Source: CAJQLB01 sp905479065 (GTDB lineage Bacteria; Bacteroidota; Bacteroidia; Flavobacteriales; Flavobacteriaceae). From it: a stretch of 64,000 bases of DNA. The translations under genes were made by a program, and so were the position numbers. Positions within the stretch are counted from its first letter, which is position 1. Each line of letters begins with the position of its first letter. This document shows, piece after piece, positions 18,179 through 28,500 of this stretch. The DNA lies in contig OX044364.1 of NCBI GenBank assembly GCA_943846735.1, forward strand, positions 2,108,001-2,172,000, given 5' to 3'. The notes beneath the pieces were generated by a model. It did not search any database. It worked only from the letters and a program-made list of their open reading frames with translations, and was not told the origin of the DNA.

Positions 18179-19003
18179 TCATATTTTAAAGGTGAGAACA
18201 GGTCTTTTTGCATGATTTACCAAGTCCTCGCTAACACTACCATTAAAAAAATGAGCAATGCCTTTACGACCGTGTGTGCTGATGCCAATAAGCCCTGCAT
18301 CAATATGATGTGCAAAATTTAAAATACCCTTCTCAATGGTATAATCATTAAACACATTTATTGTGTAGTTTTTGAATCTTGAATTTTTTAAAAATTTATG
18401 AAAAGTTGAGTCAGCATCATCGGTGGTAATAAACTTACTTGGCGTGTTTACAATAAGCAAATGTAAGGTGGCGTTAAATAGCTTGGCAAATTTAATGGCT
18501 TTTTTAAAGCTGACTTTGTTTTCATCGGAAAAATCAGAGGCGTATACAAAGTTTTTGACCCGAAATGTTTTGTGATAATTTTTAATGACTAGAACAGGGA
18601 TATCGCTCATTCTAACTACTTTTTCAGTATTGGATCCAATAAACATTTCTCGAAACCCACTAACCCCGTGAGATCCCATGACAATTAAATCAATTTGAAG
18701 ACTTTTACAGGTATCCATAATACCATCGAAAGCTTGATGAAATTTTACAATTTCATTTATTTTAACTTTTTTTAAAAAAGGTTTATCAGTAAGATTTTCA
18801 AAGCGTTTTTTAGCTAGTTTTAAATAAAAAAGAGCCTCGGGTAATTCACTTCTCGAGTTGAGAGCATCAACTTCGTTGATAGGAAGTTCAAGCATGTGTA
18901 ACAAGTAAATTTCACAATCATGTTTTTTGGCGAGCTGTGCTGCTACGTGAAGCGAATAATCTGCTTGAATTGAAAAGTCTGTTGGAACTAATATTTTTTT
19001 CAT
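18179..19003 (-). CDS. Universal stress protein, tandem UspA domains
   Basis: A 274-residue cytoplasmic protein made of two Usp domains. The first (about 1-140) opens with ILVPTDFSIQADYSL and has the ATP-binding signature GSHGVSGFREMFIGS, of the G-2x-G-9x-G(S/T) type. The second (about 145-274) has FVYASDFSDEN and STHGRKGIAHFFNGS. The second signature keeps G-x-x-G and ends in GS, so both domains may bind nucleotide. Tandem Usp proteins are common in Bacteroidota and respond to starvation or stress; the specific role is unknown. Monocistronic, divergent from rimP, sharing the tRNA-Gln terminator. Confidence 0.93.
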   Translation of the reverse strand: MKKILVPTDFSIQADYSLHVAAQLAKKHDCEIYLLHMLELPINEVDALNSRSELPEALFYLKLAKKRFENLTDKPFLKKVKINEIVKFHQAFDGIMDTCKSLQIDLIVMGSHGVSGFREMFIGSNTEKVVRMSDIPVLVIKNYHKTFRVKNFVYASDFSDENKVSFKKAIKFAKLFNATLHLLIVNTPSKFITTDDADSTFHKFLKNSRFKNYTINVFNDYTIEKGILNFAHHIDAGLIGISTHGRKGIAHFFNGSVSEDLVNHAKRPVLTFKI

Positions 19004-19054
19004 TAAAAGTTAAGTTACCTTATAAATTTAATGAAAAAAAATGACAACTTAAGG

Positions 19055-19087
19055 TTTGTATAAGTCTGTAGAAATATTGTATATTTG
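19055..19087 (+). promoter_or_regulatory. Promoter of the rimP-nusA-infB operon
   Basis: TTTG at 19055-19058 and TATATTTG at 19080-19087, spaced by 21 bases, match the Bacteroidota -33/-7 consensus perfectly. Transcription should begin near 19094, giving a leader of about 54 bases that contains the hairpin at 19112-19132. Confidence 0.8.
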
Positions 19088-19111
19088 CAGCGTTGAAAGA
19101 AAAAGATTAAG

Positions 19112-19132
19112 GAGGGGACAAAAAGTCCCCTC
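19112..19132 (+). promoter_or_regulatory. Hairpin in the rimP leader
   Basis: GAGGGGAC and GTCCCCTC form a perfect 8-bp GC-rich stem around a five-A loop, ending 15 bases before the rimP ATG at 19148. The following TTCTT is too poor in U for an efficient terminator. It is more likely a regulatory or protective leader structure. Possible roles are autoregulation by NusA or RimP, or 5'-end stabilisation; none is shown by the sequence. Confidence 0.6.
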
Positions 19133-19147
19133 TTCTTATACTAAAAA

Positions 19148-19612
19148 ATGTTTAGAGCAAAAGTAAAAGATTTATTAGACGATTGTCTTAACCAAAGACC
19201 TGATTTATTTTTAATAGATTTTGATATCATGGGGGATAATCAAATAAAAATTATTTTAGATGGTGATGATGGTGTACTTGTTGAGGACTGTATGCTTGTT
19301 AGTCGTGCCATAGAACATAATTTAGATCGTGAGGTAGAAGATTTTTCACTCGAAGTAGCTTCGGCGGGTGCGACATCTTCACTGACTCATACAAGACAAT
19401 ATTTAAAAAATATTGGTAGAACATTACAAGTAGAAACGGTTACAAACCAAAAATTTGAAGGATTACTCAGCCATACTGATGAAAATGAAATTGTGATTGC
19501 GTGGAAAGCAAGAGAACCAAAGCCAGTAGGTAAAGGTAAGGTGACAGTACAAAAAACAAGAATATTAAAACTCGACGAAATCAAAGAAGCGAAAGTTAAG
19601 ATAAAATTTTAA
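19148..19612 (+). CDS. rimP: Ribosome maturation factor RimP
   Basis: A 154-residue RimP (DUF150) protein needed for late assembly of the 30S subunit. The N-terminal alpha/beta domain carries IKIILDGDDGVLVEDC and SRAIEHNLDRE, followed by SLEVASAGAT, the flavobacterial form of the VSSPG turn. The C-terminal Sm-like domain runs from about residue 85. It is the first gene of rimP-nusA-infB, the classic order, and is followed by nusA after 15 bases. Confidence 0.95.
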   Translation: MFRAKVKDLLDDCLNQRPDLFLIDFDIMGDNQIKIILDGDDGVLVEDCMLVSRAIEHNLDREVEDFSLEVASAGATSSLTHTRQYLKNIGRTLQVETVTNQKFEGLLSHTDENEIVIAWKAREPKPVGKGKVTVQKTRILKLDEIKEAKVKIKF

Positions 19613-19627
19613 TCTAGTACGAAAATT

Positions 19628-20860
19628 ATGGAAAATATTGCGTTAATTGACTCATTTTCAGAATTTAAAGACGACAAACTAATTGATCGTGTTACTTTAA
19701 TGGCCATTTTAGAAGATGTATTTAGAAATGCATTAAAAAAGAAGTTTGGAGATGATGATAATTTTGACATTATTATAAATCCAGATAAAGGTGATTTAGA
19801 AATATGGCGAAATAGAGTTGTTGTTGCGGACGGTGATGTTGAAGAGCCTAACCAAGAAATATCGTTATCTGAAGCTCAAAAAATTGAGCCAGATTTCGAG
19901 GTAGGAGAAGATGTGTCTGAAGAAGTAAAGTTGATAGATTTGGGGCGTCGTGCAATTTTAGCCTTGAGGCAGAATTTAATTTCTAAAATACATGAGCATG
20001 ACAACACAAATATTTATAAGCAATTTAAAGACTTAGTAGGAGATATTTATACTGCTGAGGTGCATCATATCAGACATCGTGCTATCATTTTATTAGATGA
20101 CGATGGGAATGAAATCATTTTGCCAAAAGACAAGCAAATTCCGTCAGATTTTTTTAGAAAAGGAGAAAATGTTAGAGGTGTTATTGAAAGTGTCGAACTG
20201 AAAGGTAACAAGCCAGCTATCATTATGTCTCGAACTTCACCGTTATTTCTAGAAAAGTTATTCGAACAAGAGATACCTGAGGTTTTTGATGGTTTAATTA
20301 CTGTAAAAAAGGTTGTTCGGATACCCGGTGAAAAAGCAAAAGTTGCTGTAGACTCATACGATGATCGTATTGACCCTGTTGGTGCCTGTGTTGGGATGAA
20401 AGGGTCTAGAATTCATGGGATTGTTCGTGAATTAGGAAATGAAAATATAGATGTGATAAATTTCACTAACAATATTCAACTTTTTATCACAAGAGCATTA
20501 AGTCCAGCAAGAGTTACCTCGATTAAGTTGGATGAAGAAAACCATCGTGCCGAAGTTATGCTTAAACCAGAAGAAGTGAGTAAAGCTATTGGTAGAGGAG
20601 GTCATAATATTCGTTTAGCTGGTCAGTTGACTGGATTTGAAATAGATGTTTTCAGAGAAGGTGTAGAAGAGGATGTTGAGCTTTCGGAATTTTCGGATGA
20701 AATTGATACATGGATTATTGATGAATTCTCTAAAGTTGGTTTAGATACTGCTAAAAGTATTCTAGAGCAAGATGTTGATGATTTGGTAAAACGTACAGAT
20801 TTAGAAGAAGAAACAATTAATGAGGTTATGAGAATTCTTAAGGAAGAATTTGAAGAATAA
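19628..20860 (+). CDS. nusA: Transcription termination/antitermination factor NusA
   Basis: A 410-residue NusA that binds RNA polymerase and nascent RNA to control pausing and termination. Order of domains: N-terminal RNAP-binding domain (about 1-130), S1 domain with YTAEVHHIRHRAIILLD (about 135-200), KH1 with RIDPVGACVGMKGSRIHGI, and KH2 with SKAIGRGGHNIRLAG. A short acidic tail with a helix-hairpin-helix-like stretch (FSKVGLDTAKSILEQ) ends the protein. It lacks the long duplicated acidic repeats of the enterobacterial protein. Second gene of the operon. Confidence 0.97.
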   Translation: MENIALIDSFSEFKDDKLIDRVTLMAILEDVFRNALKKKFGDDDNFDIIINPDKGDLEIWRNRVVVADGDVEEPNQEISLSEAQKIEPDFEVGEDVSEEVKLIDLGRRAILALRQNLISKIHEHDNTNIYKQFKDLVGDIYTAEVHHIRHRAIILLDDDGNEIILPKDKQIPSDFFRKGENVRGVIESVELKGNKPAIIMSRTSPLFLEKLFEQEIPEVFDGLITVKKVVRIPGEKAKVAVDSYDDRIDPVGACVGMKGSRIHGIVRELGNENIDVINFTNNIQLFITRALSPARVTSIKLDEENHRAEVMLKPEEVSKAIGRGGHNIRLAGQLTGFEIDVFREGVEEDVELSEFSDEIDTWIIDEFSKVGLDTAKSILEQDVDDLVKRTDLEEETINEVMRILKEEFEE

Positions 20861-20887
20861 CATATTTAGTATATATTAAAGCAGTTT

Positions 20888-23611
20888 ATGGCTGAAACAA
20901 TTAGGTTAAATAAAGTATTGCGGGAATTAAATATTTCTATCGACAGAGCCGTTGATTTTTTAGAAACCAAAGGCATTGAAGTAGAAAAACGTCCAACCAC
21001 AAAGATTTCGTCAGAAGTTTACCAAGTGTTGTCTGACGAATTTGAAACAGACGCAAACAAAAAAGTAGCTTCTAAAGAGGTTAGCGAAGCTAAACTCAAA
21101 GAAAAAGAAGCTTTAAGAGTAGAGCGCGAAAAAGAAATTGAGGCTAAACTTCAAAAGGAAGAAGCTGCAAAAGTTGAGGTAGTCAAAGCAAAGTCAACAC
21201 TTGAAGGTCCAAAACAGGTCGGAAAAATTGATTTAGACACCAAAAAGCAAAAAGTAGAACCTTCCCCCGATGCCACTCCACCACAAGAGAAAGAAAATAC
21301 AGAAGAAGTCAAAAAGCCAACTGAAAAAGAGGTATCCGTTACTGACTCAAATTCTGATGAATCTAAAGTGGTCGAAGAAGTTAATGCTTCTAAAGGTGAA
21401 AAATTAACAGATACTGAAGAGCCAAAAGAGGAAAAAGTTGCTACGAAATATCAAAAGTTAACTGGTCCAAAAATCTCAGGTAACAAAATTGATTTATCGC
21501 AATTTAATAAGCCTAAAAAGAAAAAAGAAGAAAACAAATCTTCGGATAAAGCCGCTGATGCCAAGAAAAAACGAAGAAGAATTAGCAAAGCCAGCCCATC
21601 AACTGGGGGTGGTTCTGGTAGAGCATCAGGAAATAATAGAGCTTCTGGTAATAGAGGGAAAGCAAGAGGAGGTCAAAGGAGACCTCAGGCAATAAAGGCT
21701 GAGCCAAGTGCTGAGGAAGTTCAAAAACAAGTTCGTGAAACGTTAGAAAAACTTCAAGGCAAAACTAACAAAGGTAAAGGAGCAAAATATAGAAGAGAAA
21801 AAAGAGATCAGCATAGAGAGCAAACAGAAATAGATCAACAAATTGAAGCAGCAGAAAGTAAAATTTTAAAAGTCACAGAATTTGTCACTGCTAATGAAGT
21901 TGCTACGATGATGGATGTTGGAGTTACTCAAATTATATCTGCCTGCATGTCCCTAGGGATGATGGTAACCATGAATCAACGATTGGACGCTGAAACATTA
22001 TCGATTGTTGCTGAAGAATTTGGTTATAAAGTTGAATTTATTACTGCAGATATTGAAGAGTCTTTTGAAGAAATTGAAGATAAAGAGGAGGATTTATTAC
22101 CAAGAGCACCGATAGTTACTGTCATGGGACACGTAGACCATGGTAAAACATCCTTGCTTGATTACATAAGAAAAGAAAATGTTATTGCAGGAGAATCTGG
22201 TGGAATAACTCAGCATATTGGTGCTTATGGAGTAGAGCTAGAAAATGGTGAAAAAATAGCCTTTTTGGATACGCCAGGGCATGAGGCTTTTACGGCAATG
22301 CGTGCCCGTGGAGCACAAGTGACTGATATTGCTATCATTGTCGCAGCAGCAGATGATGATATTATGCCTCAAACTAAAGAAGCAATTTCTCATGCCCAAG
22401 CGGCAGGAGTACCAATAGTTTTTGCAATCAACAAGATAGATTTGCCAGATTCAAATCCAGAAAAAATAAAGGAAGGATTGGCTCAAATGAATCTATTGGT
22501 TGAAGATTGGGGTGGTAAAATTCAATCTCATGATATTTCTGCAAAAGTAGGAACTGGAGTCAATGAATTATTAGAAAAAGTATTACTTGAAGCAGAATTA
22601 TTGGAATTGAAAGCTAATCCAAATAAAGTAGCTCAAGGGACAGTCGTTGAAGCGTTTTTAGATAAAGGACGAGGTTATGTTTCGACCATTCTTGTTCAGG
22701 CAGGAACTCTCAGAATCGGAGACTATGTGTTAGCTGGAAAGAATAGCGGAAAGGTGAAAGCCATGCATGATGAGAGAGGTCATGATATCTTAGAGGCTGG
22801 TCCCTCAACACCAGTATCTATCTTAGGACTAGATGGTGCCCCACAGGCAGGGGATAAATTCAATGTTTTTGAAGATGAGCGTGAAGCCAAGCAAATTGCG
22901 GTCAAAAGAACACAGCTGCAAAGAGAACAATCTGTAAGAACACAGCGCCACATAACATTAGATGAAATTGGCCGACGAATAGCTCTTGGGGATTTCCAAG
23001 AACTGAATATTATTTTGAAAGGGGATGTTGATGGCTCTGTAGAAGCCCTCACGGATTCTTTCCAGAAACTATCCACGGAAGAAATTCAAGTCAATATTAT
23101 TCACAAAGGTGTTGGAGCAATTACTGAAAGCGATGTATTATTAGCGACAGCTTCTGATGCTATCATCATTGGATTTAACGTCAGGCCAATGGGTAATGCT
23201 AGGCAAATTGCAGATAAAGAAGAAATTGATATCAGGACTTACTCTATTATTTATGATGCGATTAATGATTTGAAGGATGCCATGGAAGGAATGTTATCAC
23301 CTGAACTTAAAGAAGAGATAACAGGGACAGCTGAAATTAGAGAAATATTTAAAGTTTCTAAAATTGGAAGCATAGCCGGTTGCATGGTGACTAATGGTAA
23401 GATTATTAGGAATTCTGGCATCCGATTAATTAGAGACGGTGTCGTAATCTACACAGGTGAACTAGCTTCGCTTAAACGTTTTAAGGACGATGTTAAGGAG
23501 GTTTCAAAAGGATACGACTGTGGAATGCAAGTCAAGAATTACAATGACATTCATGAAGGTGATATCATAGAATCTTTCCATGAAGTAGCAGTTAAGAAGA
23601 AATTGAAATAA
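20888..23611 (+). CDS. infB: Translation initiation factor IF-2
   Basis: A 907-residue IF-2, the GTPase that brings initiator tRNA to the 30S subunit. An IF2N-type start (IRLNKVLRELNISIDRAVDF) is followed by a long charged Lys/Glu-rich segment and a basic Gly/Arg/Ser stretch (about 230-270). The G domain has G1 GHVDHGKTS, G3 DTPGHEAF and G4 NKIDLP. C-terminal domains continue to 907, with a final IF2-C1/C2 region. Last gene of the operon, closed by the strong terminator at 23618-23663. Confidence 0.98.
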   Translation: MAETIRLNKVLRELNISIDRAVDFLETKGIEVEKRPTTKISSEVYQVLSDEFETDANKKVASKEVSEAKLKEKEALRVEREKEIEAKLQKEEAAKVEVVKAKSTLEGPKQVGKIDLDTKKQKVEPSPDATPPQEKENTEEVKKPTEKEVSVTDSNSDESKVVEEVNASKGEKLTDTEEPKEEKVATKYQKLTGPKISGNKIDLSQFNKPKKKKEENKSSDKAADAKKKRRRISKASPSTGGGSGRASGNNRASGNRGKARGGQRRPQAIKAEPSAEEVQKQVRETLEKLQGKTNKGKGAKYRREKRDQHREQTEIDQQIEAAESKILKVTEFVTANEVATMMDVGVTQIISACMSLGMMVTMNQRLDAETLSIVAEEFGYKVEFITADIEESFEEIEDKEEDLLPRAPIVTVMGHVDHGKTSLLDYIRKENVIAGESGGITQHIGAYGVELENGEKIAFLDTPGHEAFTAMRARGAQVTDIAIIVAAADDDIMPQTKEAISHAQAAGVPIVFAINKIDLPDSNPEKIKEGLAQMNLLVEDWGGKIQSHDISAKVGTGVNELLEKVLLEAELLELKANPNKVAQGTVVEAFLDKGRGYVSTILVQAGTLRIGDYVLAGKNSGKVKAMHDERGHDILEAGPSTPVSILGLDGAPQAGDKFNVFEDEREAKQIAVKRTQLQREQSVRTQRHITLDEIGRRIALGDFQELNIILKGDVDGSVEALTDSFQKLSTEEIQVNIIHKGVGAITESDVLLATASDAIIIGFNVRPMGNARQIADKEEIDIRTYSIIYDAINDLKDAMEGMLSPELKEEITGTAEIREIFKVSKIGSIAGCMVTNGKIIRNSGIRLIRDGVVIYTGELASLKRFKDDVKEVSKGYDCGMQVKNYNDIHEGDIIESFHEVAVKKKLK

Positions 23612-23617
23612 TTTAGT

Positions 23618-23663
23618 AAAACAATAAAAAAAGGGGCTTATAGGCCCCTTTTTTTATTGTTTT
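23618..23663. terminator. Bidirectional terminator shared by infB and the SPOR gene
   Basis: A 20-bp uninterrupted inverted repeat, from AAAACAATAAAAAAAGGGGC to its exact complement, with a 6-base loop. The stem carries seven As on one side and seven Ts on the other, so it works in both directions. It ends infB (plus) and the convergent SPOR gene (minus). The SPOR stop codon lies inside the right arm. Confidence 0.93.
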
Positions 23664-24055
23664 GGATTGGTGCTATCAGTTTTTGGTTTGAAGTAGAAGG
23701 CATTTGAGAATTTACGCTTGATTTTTACCAATGCTCGGTCAGCTTCAAGGCGTGTTTTAAAATTTCCAACCCATATTTTATAATTAGGTGTTTCAAATTG
23801 TTTCTCAGAATGCCATTCAGAAAAAGATTGATTAAACTCTTTTTGAGCTTTTTCTGCACCAGATCTCACGCCACTGAAAATTTGAATTTTATAATTTAAT
23901 TCCGAAAGGTTGACTTCTTTTTTTAGTTTAATTAAGGTGTCAATTTGACTATTTTTATGGATTCGAACAGTTCCTTTTTGACCATGCATTTCATGACTTA
24001 AAAACAAAGATAATGAGCTAAGTAACACGATGAAATTTAAAGAAATAGGTTTCAT
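23654..24055 (-). CDS. SPOR-domain secreted protein
   Basis: A 133-residue protein with an N-terminal signal peptide (hydrophobic 8-20, cleavage near HGQK). A SPOR-like domain runs from about residue 53: YKIQIFSGVRSGAEKAQ, then YKIWVGNFKTRLEADRALVKI, the two repeats expected of the fold. SPOR domains bind denuded peptidoglycan strands, often at division sites, so an envelope role is likely. Its stop codon sits within the terminator shared with infB. It is divergent from the alternative complex III operon and has its own -7 element. Confidence 0.88.
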   Translation of the reverse strand: MKPISLNFIVLLSSLSLFLSHEMHGQKGTVRIHKNSQIDTLIKLKKEVNLSELNYKIQIFSGVRSGAEKAQKEFNQSFSEWHSEKQFETPNYKIWVGNFKTRLEADRALVKIKRKFSNAFYFKPKTDSTNPKQ

Positions 24056-24072
24056 TTTTTTTTCATTTTTGA

Positions 24073-24080
24073 CAAATGTA
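24073..24080 (-). promoter_or_regulatory. -7 element upstream of the SPOR gene
   Basis: The minus strand reads TACATTTG, a perfect TAnnTTTG, 17 bases before the SPOR ATG. No clear TTG is seen at the -33 position. Confidence 0.5.
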
Positions 24081-24178
24081 AAGTATATCGATCGAATCTT
24101 ATCTAAATTTATTATTTAGAATGTTTATAAATTATCAATTAACGCTTCTGTAACATTTCTAAAATCGACTTTATACCT

Positions 24179-24186
24179 TACTTTTG
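24179..24186 (+). promoter_or_regulatory. -7 element of the actA-coxA respiratory operon
   Basis: TACTTTTG fits TAnnTTTG and lies 79 bases upstream of the preferred actA start at 24266. No good -33 TTG is visible about 20 bases upstream, so an activator may be needed, or the true promoter may differ. It is the only candidate in the 24056-24265 gap in this direction. Confidence 0.5.
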
Positions 24187-24265
24187 TGCGAGATTTTTAT
24201 AACCGAACTTAAATTCTTTTATGAAAAAATCGTACCAAAGATTAGAAGACAATTCTACTAACAAT

Positions 24266-25561
24266 ATGAAACAGGTAAAATACCGCAACTCAGTCTCAAA
24301 ATTACGTCTTTTTGGTTCCGTCTTTTTACTCGCCTTTTCCTTGTCTTTATTTGCACAGGATGGAGATCCTACCAAAGGAAAGTCCTTATTCAATACGAAT
24401 TGTGCTGCTTGTCATAATCTAGATAAAAAGATGACAGGACCAGCCTTAAGGGGTGTTGAGGCAAGGCTTGCGAATGATGAAGGACTTGACAGAAATTGGC
24501 TAAACTCATGGATTCGCAACAGTTCTGCTCTTATCAAGTCGGGAGATGCGTATGCGAACAAAATCTATGCTGAATATAACGGGGCTGCTATGACCGCATT
24601 TCCACAATTTTCAGATCAAGACCTTTCAGACATATTAGCATATACAGCTCAAGAAAAAGCACAGCCAGCTGCAGTAGCCGCGGCTTCAGGAATTCCTTCT
24701 GCTCAAAACGGCTCTGATTCAGGATTGACAAATAATATTATCCTAGGTGCTTTGGCAGTAATGTTTATGTTGTTAGCGATCGGTTTAATCCTTGTAAAAC
24801 AAACATTACGTCGATTTGCAGTAGCCAATAATGTTGAAATAGCAGAAGCTACAAAGGGTAAATCTCTTTGGAAAGCTTTTATTCAAAATCAATTTTTGAT
24901 GTTGATTGTGGCTATTTTCTTTTTACTATCAAGTGCGTACTTTGTTTATGGCTATTTGATGCAAGTAGGAGTAGATCAAGGATATCAGCCAGTGCAACCA
25001 ATACATTTCTCACACAAAATTCACTCGGGAGATAATAAAATTGACTGTAAATACTGTCACTCATCCGCTAGGGTAAGTAAACATTCGGGAATACCATCTG
25101 TAAATATTTGTATGAATTGTCACAAATCGATTTACGAATACAATGGAGAGGTAACAGATGAATATAGTAAAGAATTTTATGATGCTGAGATTCAAAAAAT
25201 ATATGCTGCTGCTGGATGGGATGATGTTGATCAACAGTACACAGGAGAGACTCAACCAATAAAATGGGTGAGAATTCATAATCTCCCTGATTTTGCTTAT
25301 TTCAATCACTCACAACACGTCTCAGTGGCTGGTATTGAATGTCAGACATGTCATGGTCCTGTAGAAGAAATGGAAATCATGTATCAGTATTCTTCATTAA
25401 CTATGGGTTGGTGTATAAATTGTCACAGAGAAACAAACGTCAAGGTTAAGGACAACGAATATTACACAAAAATACACGATCAATTATCCAAAAAATATGG
25501 TGTTGATCAGTTAACGGCAGCCCAAATGGGAGGTCTGGAATGTGGTAAATGTCATTATTAA
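24266..25561 (+). CDS. actA: Alternative complex III subunit ActA, multiheme cytochrome c with extra N-terminal monoheme domain
   Basis: A 431-residue periplasmic electron-transfer subunit of the quinol:cytochrome c oxidoreductase ACIII. Six CxxCH heme sites are seen. CAACH at residue 46 lies in a class I cytochrome domain just after the signal peptide. CKYCH (261), CMNCH (282), CQTCH (359), CINCH (383) and CGKCH (426) form the pentaheme part. Hydrophobic segments near 160-180 and 210-235 separate the two. I chose ATG 24266, which gives a normal signal ending LSLFAQ; an ATG at 24221 would add 15 polar residues. First gene of the operon. Confidence 0.93.
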   Translation: MKQVKYRNSVSKLRLFGSVFLLAFSLSLFAQDGDPTKGKSLFNTNCAACHNLDKKMTGPALRGVEARLANDEGLDRNWLNSWIRNSSALIKSGDAYANKIYAEYNGAAMTAFPQFSDQDLSDILAYTAQEKAQPAAVAAASGIPSAQNGSDSGLTNNIILGALAVMFMLLAIGLILVKQTLRRFAVANNVEIAEATKGKSLWKAFIQNQFLMLIVAIFFLLSSAYFVYGYLMQVGVDQGYQPVQPIHFSHKIHSGDNKIDCKYCHSSARVSKHSGIPSVNICMNCHKSIYEYNGEVTDEYSKEFYDAEIQKIYAAAGWDDVDQQYTGETQPIKWVRIHNLPDFAYFNHSQHVSVAGIECQTCHGPVEEMEIMYQYSSLTMGWCINCHRETNVKVKDNEYYTKIHDQLSKKYGVDQLTAAQMGGLECGKCHY

Positions 25562-25590
25562 AATATTTAAGAAGTTAACAAAGTTAGATT

Positions 25591-28500
25591 ATGTCATCAA
25601 ACAAGAAATACTGGAAAAGTGTTGAAGAGCTAAACGAAAACAGCTCAGTTGTTGAGGCGCTGAAGCAAAAGGAATTTGTTCAAGAAATTCCTGTGGATGA
25701 ATTTTTAGGCGATAAAGAAACATTAGAAACATCTTCTACTTCACGACGTGATTTCCTAAAATATGTTGGTTTTAGTACAGCGGCTGCGTCATTAGCAGCT
25801 TGCGAAGGGCCTGTCATAAAATCAATTCCTTACGTTGTACAACCAGATCAAATTATTCCAGGAGTTGCAAATTATTATGCATCTACCATTGCCAACGGAT
25901 ATGATTTTGCAAGCGTTTTGGTGAAAACAAGAGAAGGACGTCCAATTCAAATCCAAAATAATGAATTGGCATTGACCAATGGAGGTGCTAATGCAAGAGT
26001 TAATGCTTCAGTTTTAGATTTATATGATAGTCAGAGAGTTGCAGGTCCAAAGAAAAATGGAGATTACAGTTCTTGGACGGAGTTTGATTCAGACACAATC
26101 TCAGGCCTGAATGATGCAGTCACTAATGGTAAAGATATCGTACTACTAACACAAACCTTTGCGAGTCCATCAACATCAAAACTTATAGCGGAGTTTAAAG
26201 AAAAATATAATAACGTGAAGCATGTCATTTACGATGCCATATCCGAGTCTGCTACTGCCGATGCTTACGAAAATAAATATGGAGTTCGCGGTTTAGCAAA
26301 TTATGATTTTTCAAAGGCCTCAACTATAATTTCTGTTGGAGCAGATTTCCTTGGAGATTGGCAAGGTGGAGGTTTTGACTCAGGATATTCAAAATCACGA
26401 ATTCCAAGTCACGGAGAAATGTCGAGGCATACTCAATTTGAATCTAATATGACTCTCTCTGGGGCTAATGCTGATAAAAGAGTTCCAATAAAGCCAAGTG
26501 AGCAGAAAGTTGTTTTGGCTAAAATATTTGGAGCAATTACTCAAACACAGATACCTGGAAAACTAGCGGATCACATTCAAGCAGCTGTAGACACAGTTGT
26601 TGCAGAATTGAGAAGTGCTGGAAAAAATGCAGTAGTTGTATCAGGAGTTCAAGACGTAAACGCCCAGGCTCTCGTTTTAGCTATTAATGAGGCCCTAAAA
26701 AGTAATGCTTTTGAGCCACATGTAACTATTAAAACACGTCAGGGCAATAATGCTGACGTCATGACCTTAGTCAATGATATGAACGCGGGTTCTGTAGGAG
26801 CGTTAATCATGTGTGGTGTCAATCCTGTTTATAGTCTACCCAATTCAGAAGATTTTATTTCCGGACTTTCCAAGACTGATATGACGGTGTCTTTTTCTAT
26901 GAAGGAGGATGAAACTTCTTCAAGGGTTCAATATATAGCAGCATTACCCCATTACTTAGAATCTTGGGGAGATGTAGAAATGAAAACTGGTCATTATGGT
27001 TTAGTCCAGCCCACGATAAGGCCATTGTTTGATACAAAACAATTTCAAGAGGCTTTGTTATTATGGAATGGTAATACCGCAACATATCACGATTATATAA
27101 AGAATCATTGGACATCTGATATTTTAGGCGAAACTTCCTGGAATGATACACTTCATGACGGTGTTTATGTAAGTGATGCTAATGATAAATATGAATTTCT
27201 TGAAAAGTCTAATGTCATTGATTTGATAGGAAGCGCTAAAACATTAGGGACTTCAAAAGGTGCCGAAATGGAGATAACTCTTTATCCTAAAACGGGTATG
27301 GGTGATGGACAGCAAGCAAATAATCCTTGGTTACAAGAATTTCCGGATCCATTAACTAGAGCAACATGGGATAATTATTTAACTGTCTCTGAATCTGATG
27401 CCAAAAAAATTGGACTTTATTTAGAGCCAAGTACATTTTTTAATCAAAGTAGTCATGATGCGACTGGGGGTCTAAATGGTAAATATGCCAACGTAACAGT
27501 TAATGGAGTTACGATGAAGGTTCCTGCCATTATTCAGCCAGGTCAGGCAAATGGTTCTATAGGATTGTCATTTGGTTATGGAAGAACATTAGGTTTGAAA
27601 GATGAAATGCAAACAGGTGTCAATGCCTATGACTTTTATGTTGATTTTAATCCTGTTCAGGAAGTTCAAATTGAAGCAACTGACGGTAAGCATGAGTTTG
27701 CTTGTGTACAACTACACAACACACTGATGGGTCGTGGTGATATAATTAAAGAAACTACACTTGAGGTTTTTAACTCAGAAAAGGCAAGTGTATGGAACCC
27801 AATGCCTGTTGTTTCCCTGAATCATATTGAAACGCCTGTAACCTCCCCGGATGTCGATTTGTGGGATGAGTTTGATCGTTCAATAGGGCACCATTTCAAT
27901 TTATCAATTGATTTAAATGCCTGTACAGGATGTGGGGCTTGTGTCATAGCATGTCATGCAGAAAATAATGTTCCTGTTGTTGGAAAAGAAGAAATTCGTC
28001 GTAGCCGTGATATGCATTGGCTACGTATTGATAGATATTATTCCTCCGAAGATTCTTTTGAAAAGGATGATGAAAAGAAAGACAATATAAAAGGATTAGG
28101 TAGTTCTCTAAGTTCTTTTGCGGAAATGGAATCACCTTCAGCTAATCCTCAGGTGGCATTTCAGCCAATAATGTGTCAACATTGTAATCATGCCCCATGC
28201 GAGACTGTATGTCCAGTGGCTGCTTCATCACATGGTCGTCAAGGGCAAAATCACATGGCTTATAATCGTTGTGTAGGAACTCGATATTGCGCTAATAACT
28301 GTCCGTATAAGGTACGTCGCTTCAATTGGTTTTTATATAATGGAAATGATGAATTTGATTATTACATGAACAACGATTTGGGTCGTATGGTTATTAATCC
28401 AGATGTAACAGTTAGGTCTCGAGGAGTTATGGAAAAATGTTCAATGTGTATTCAGATGACACAGAAAACAATTCTTGATGCAAAACGAGATGGACGTTTA

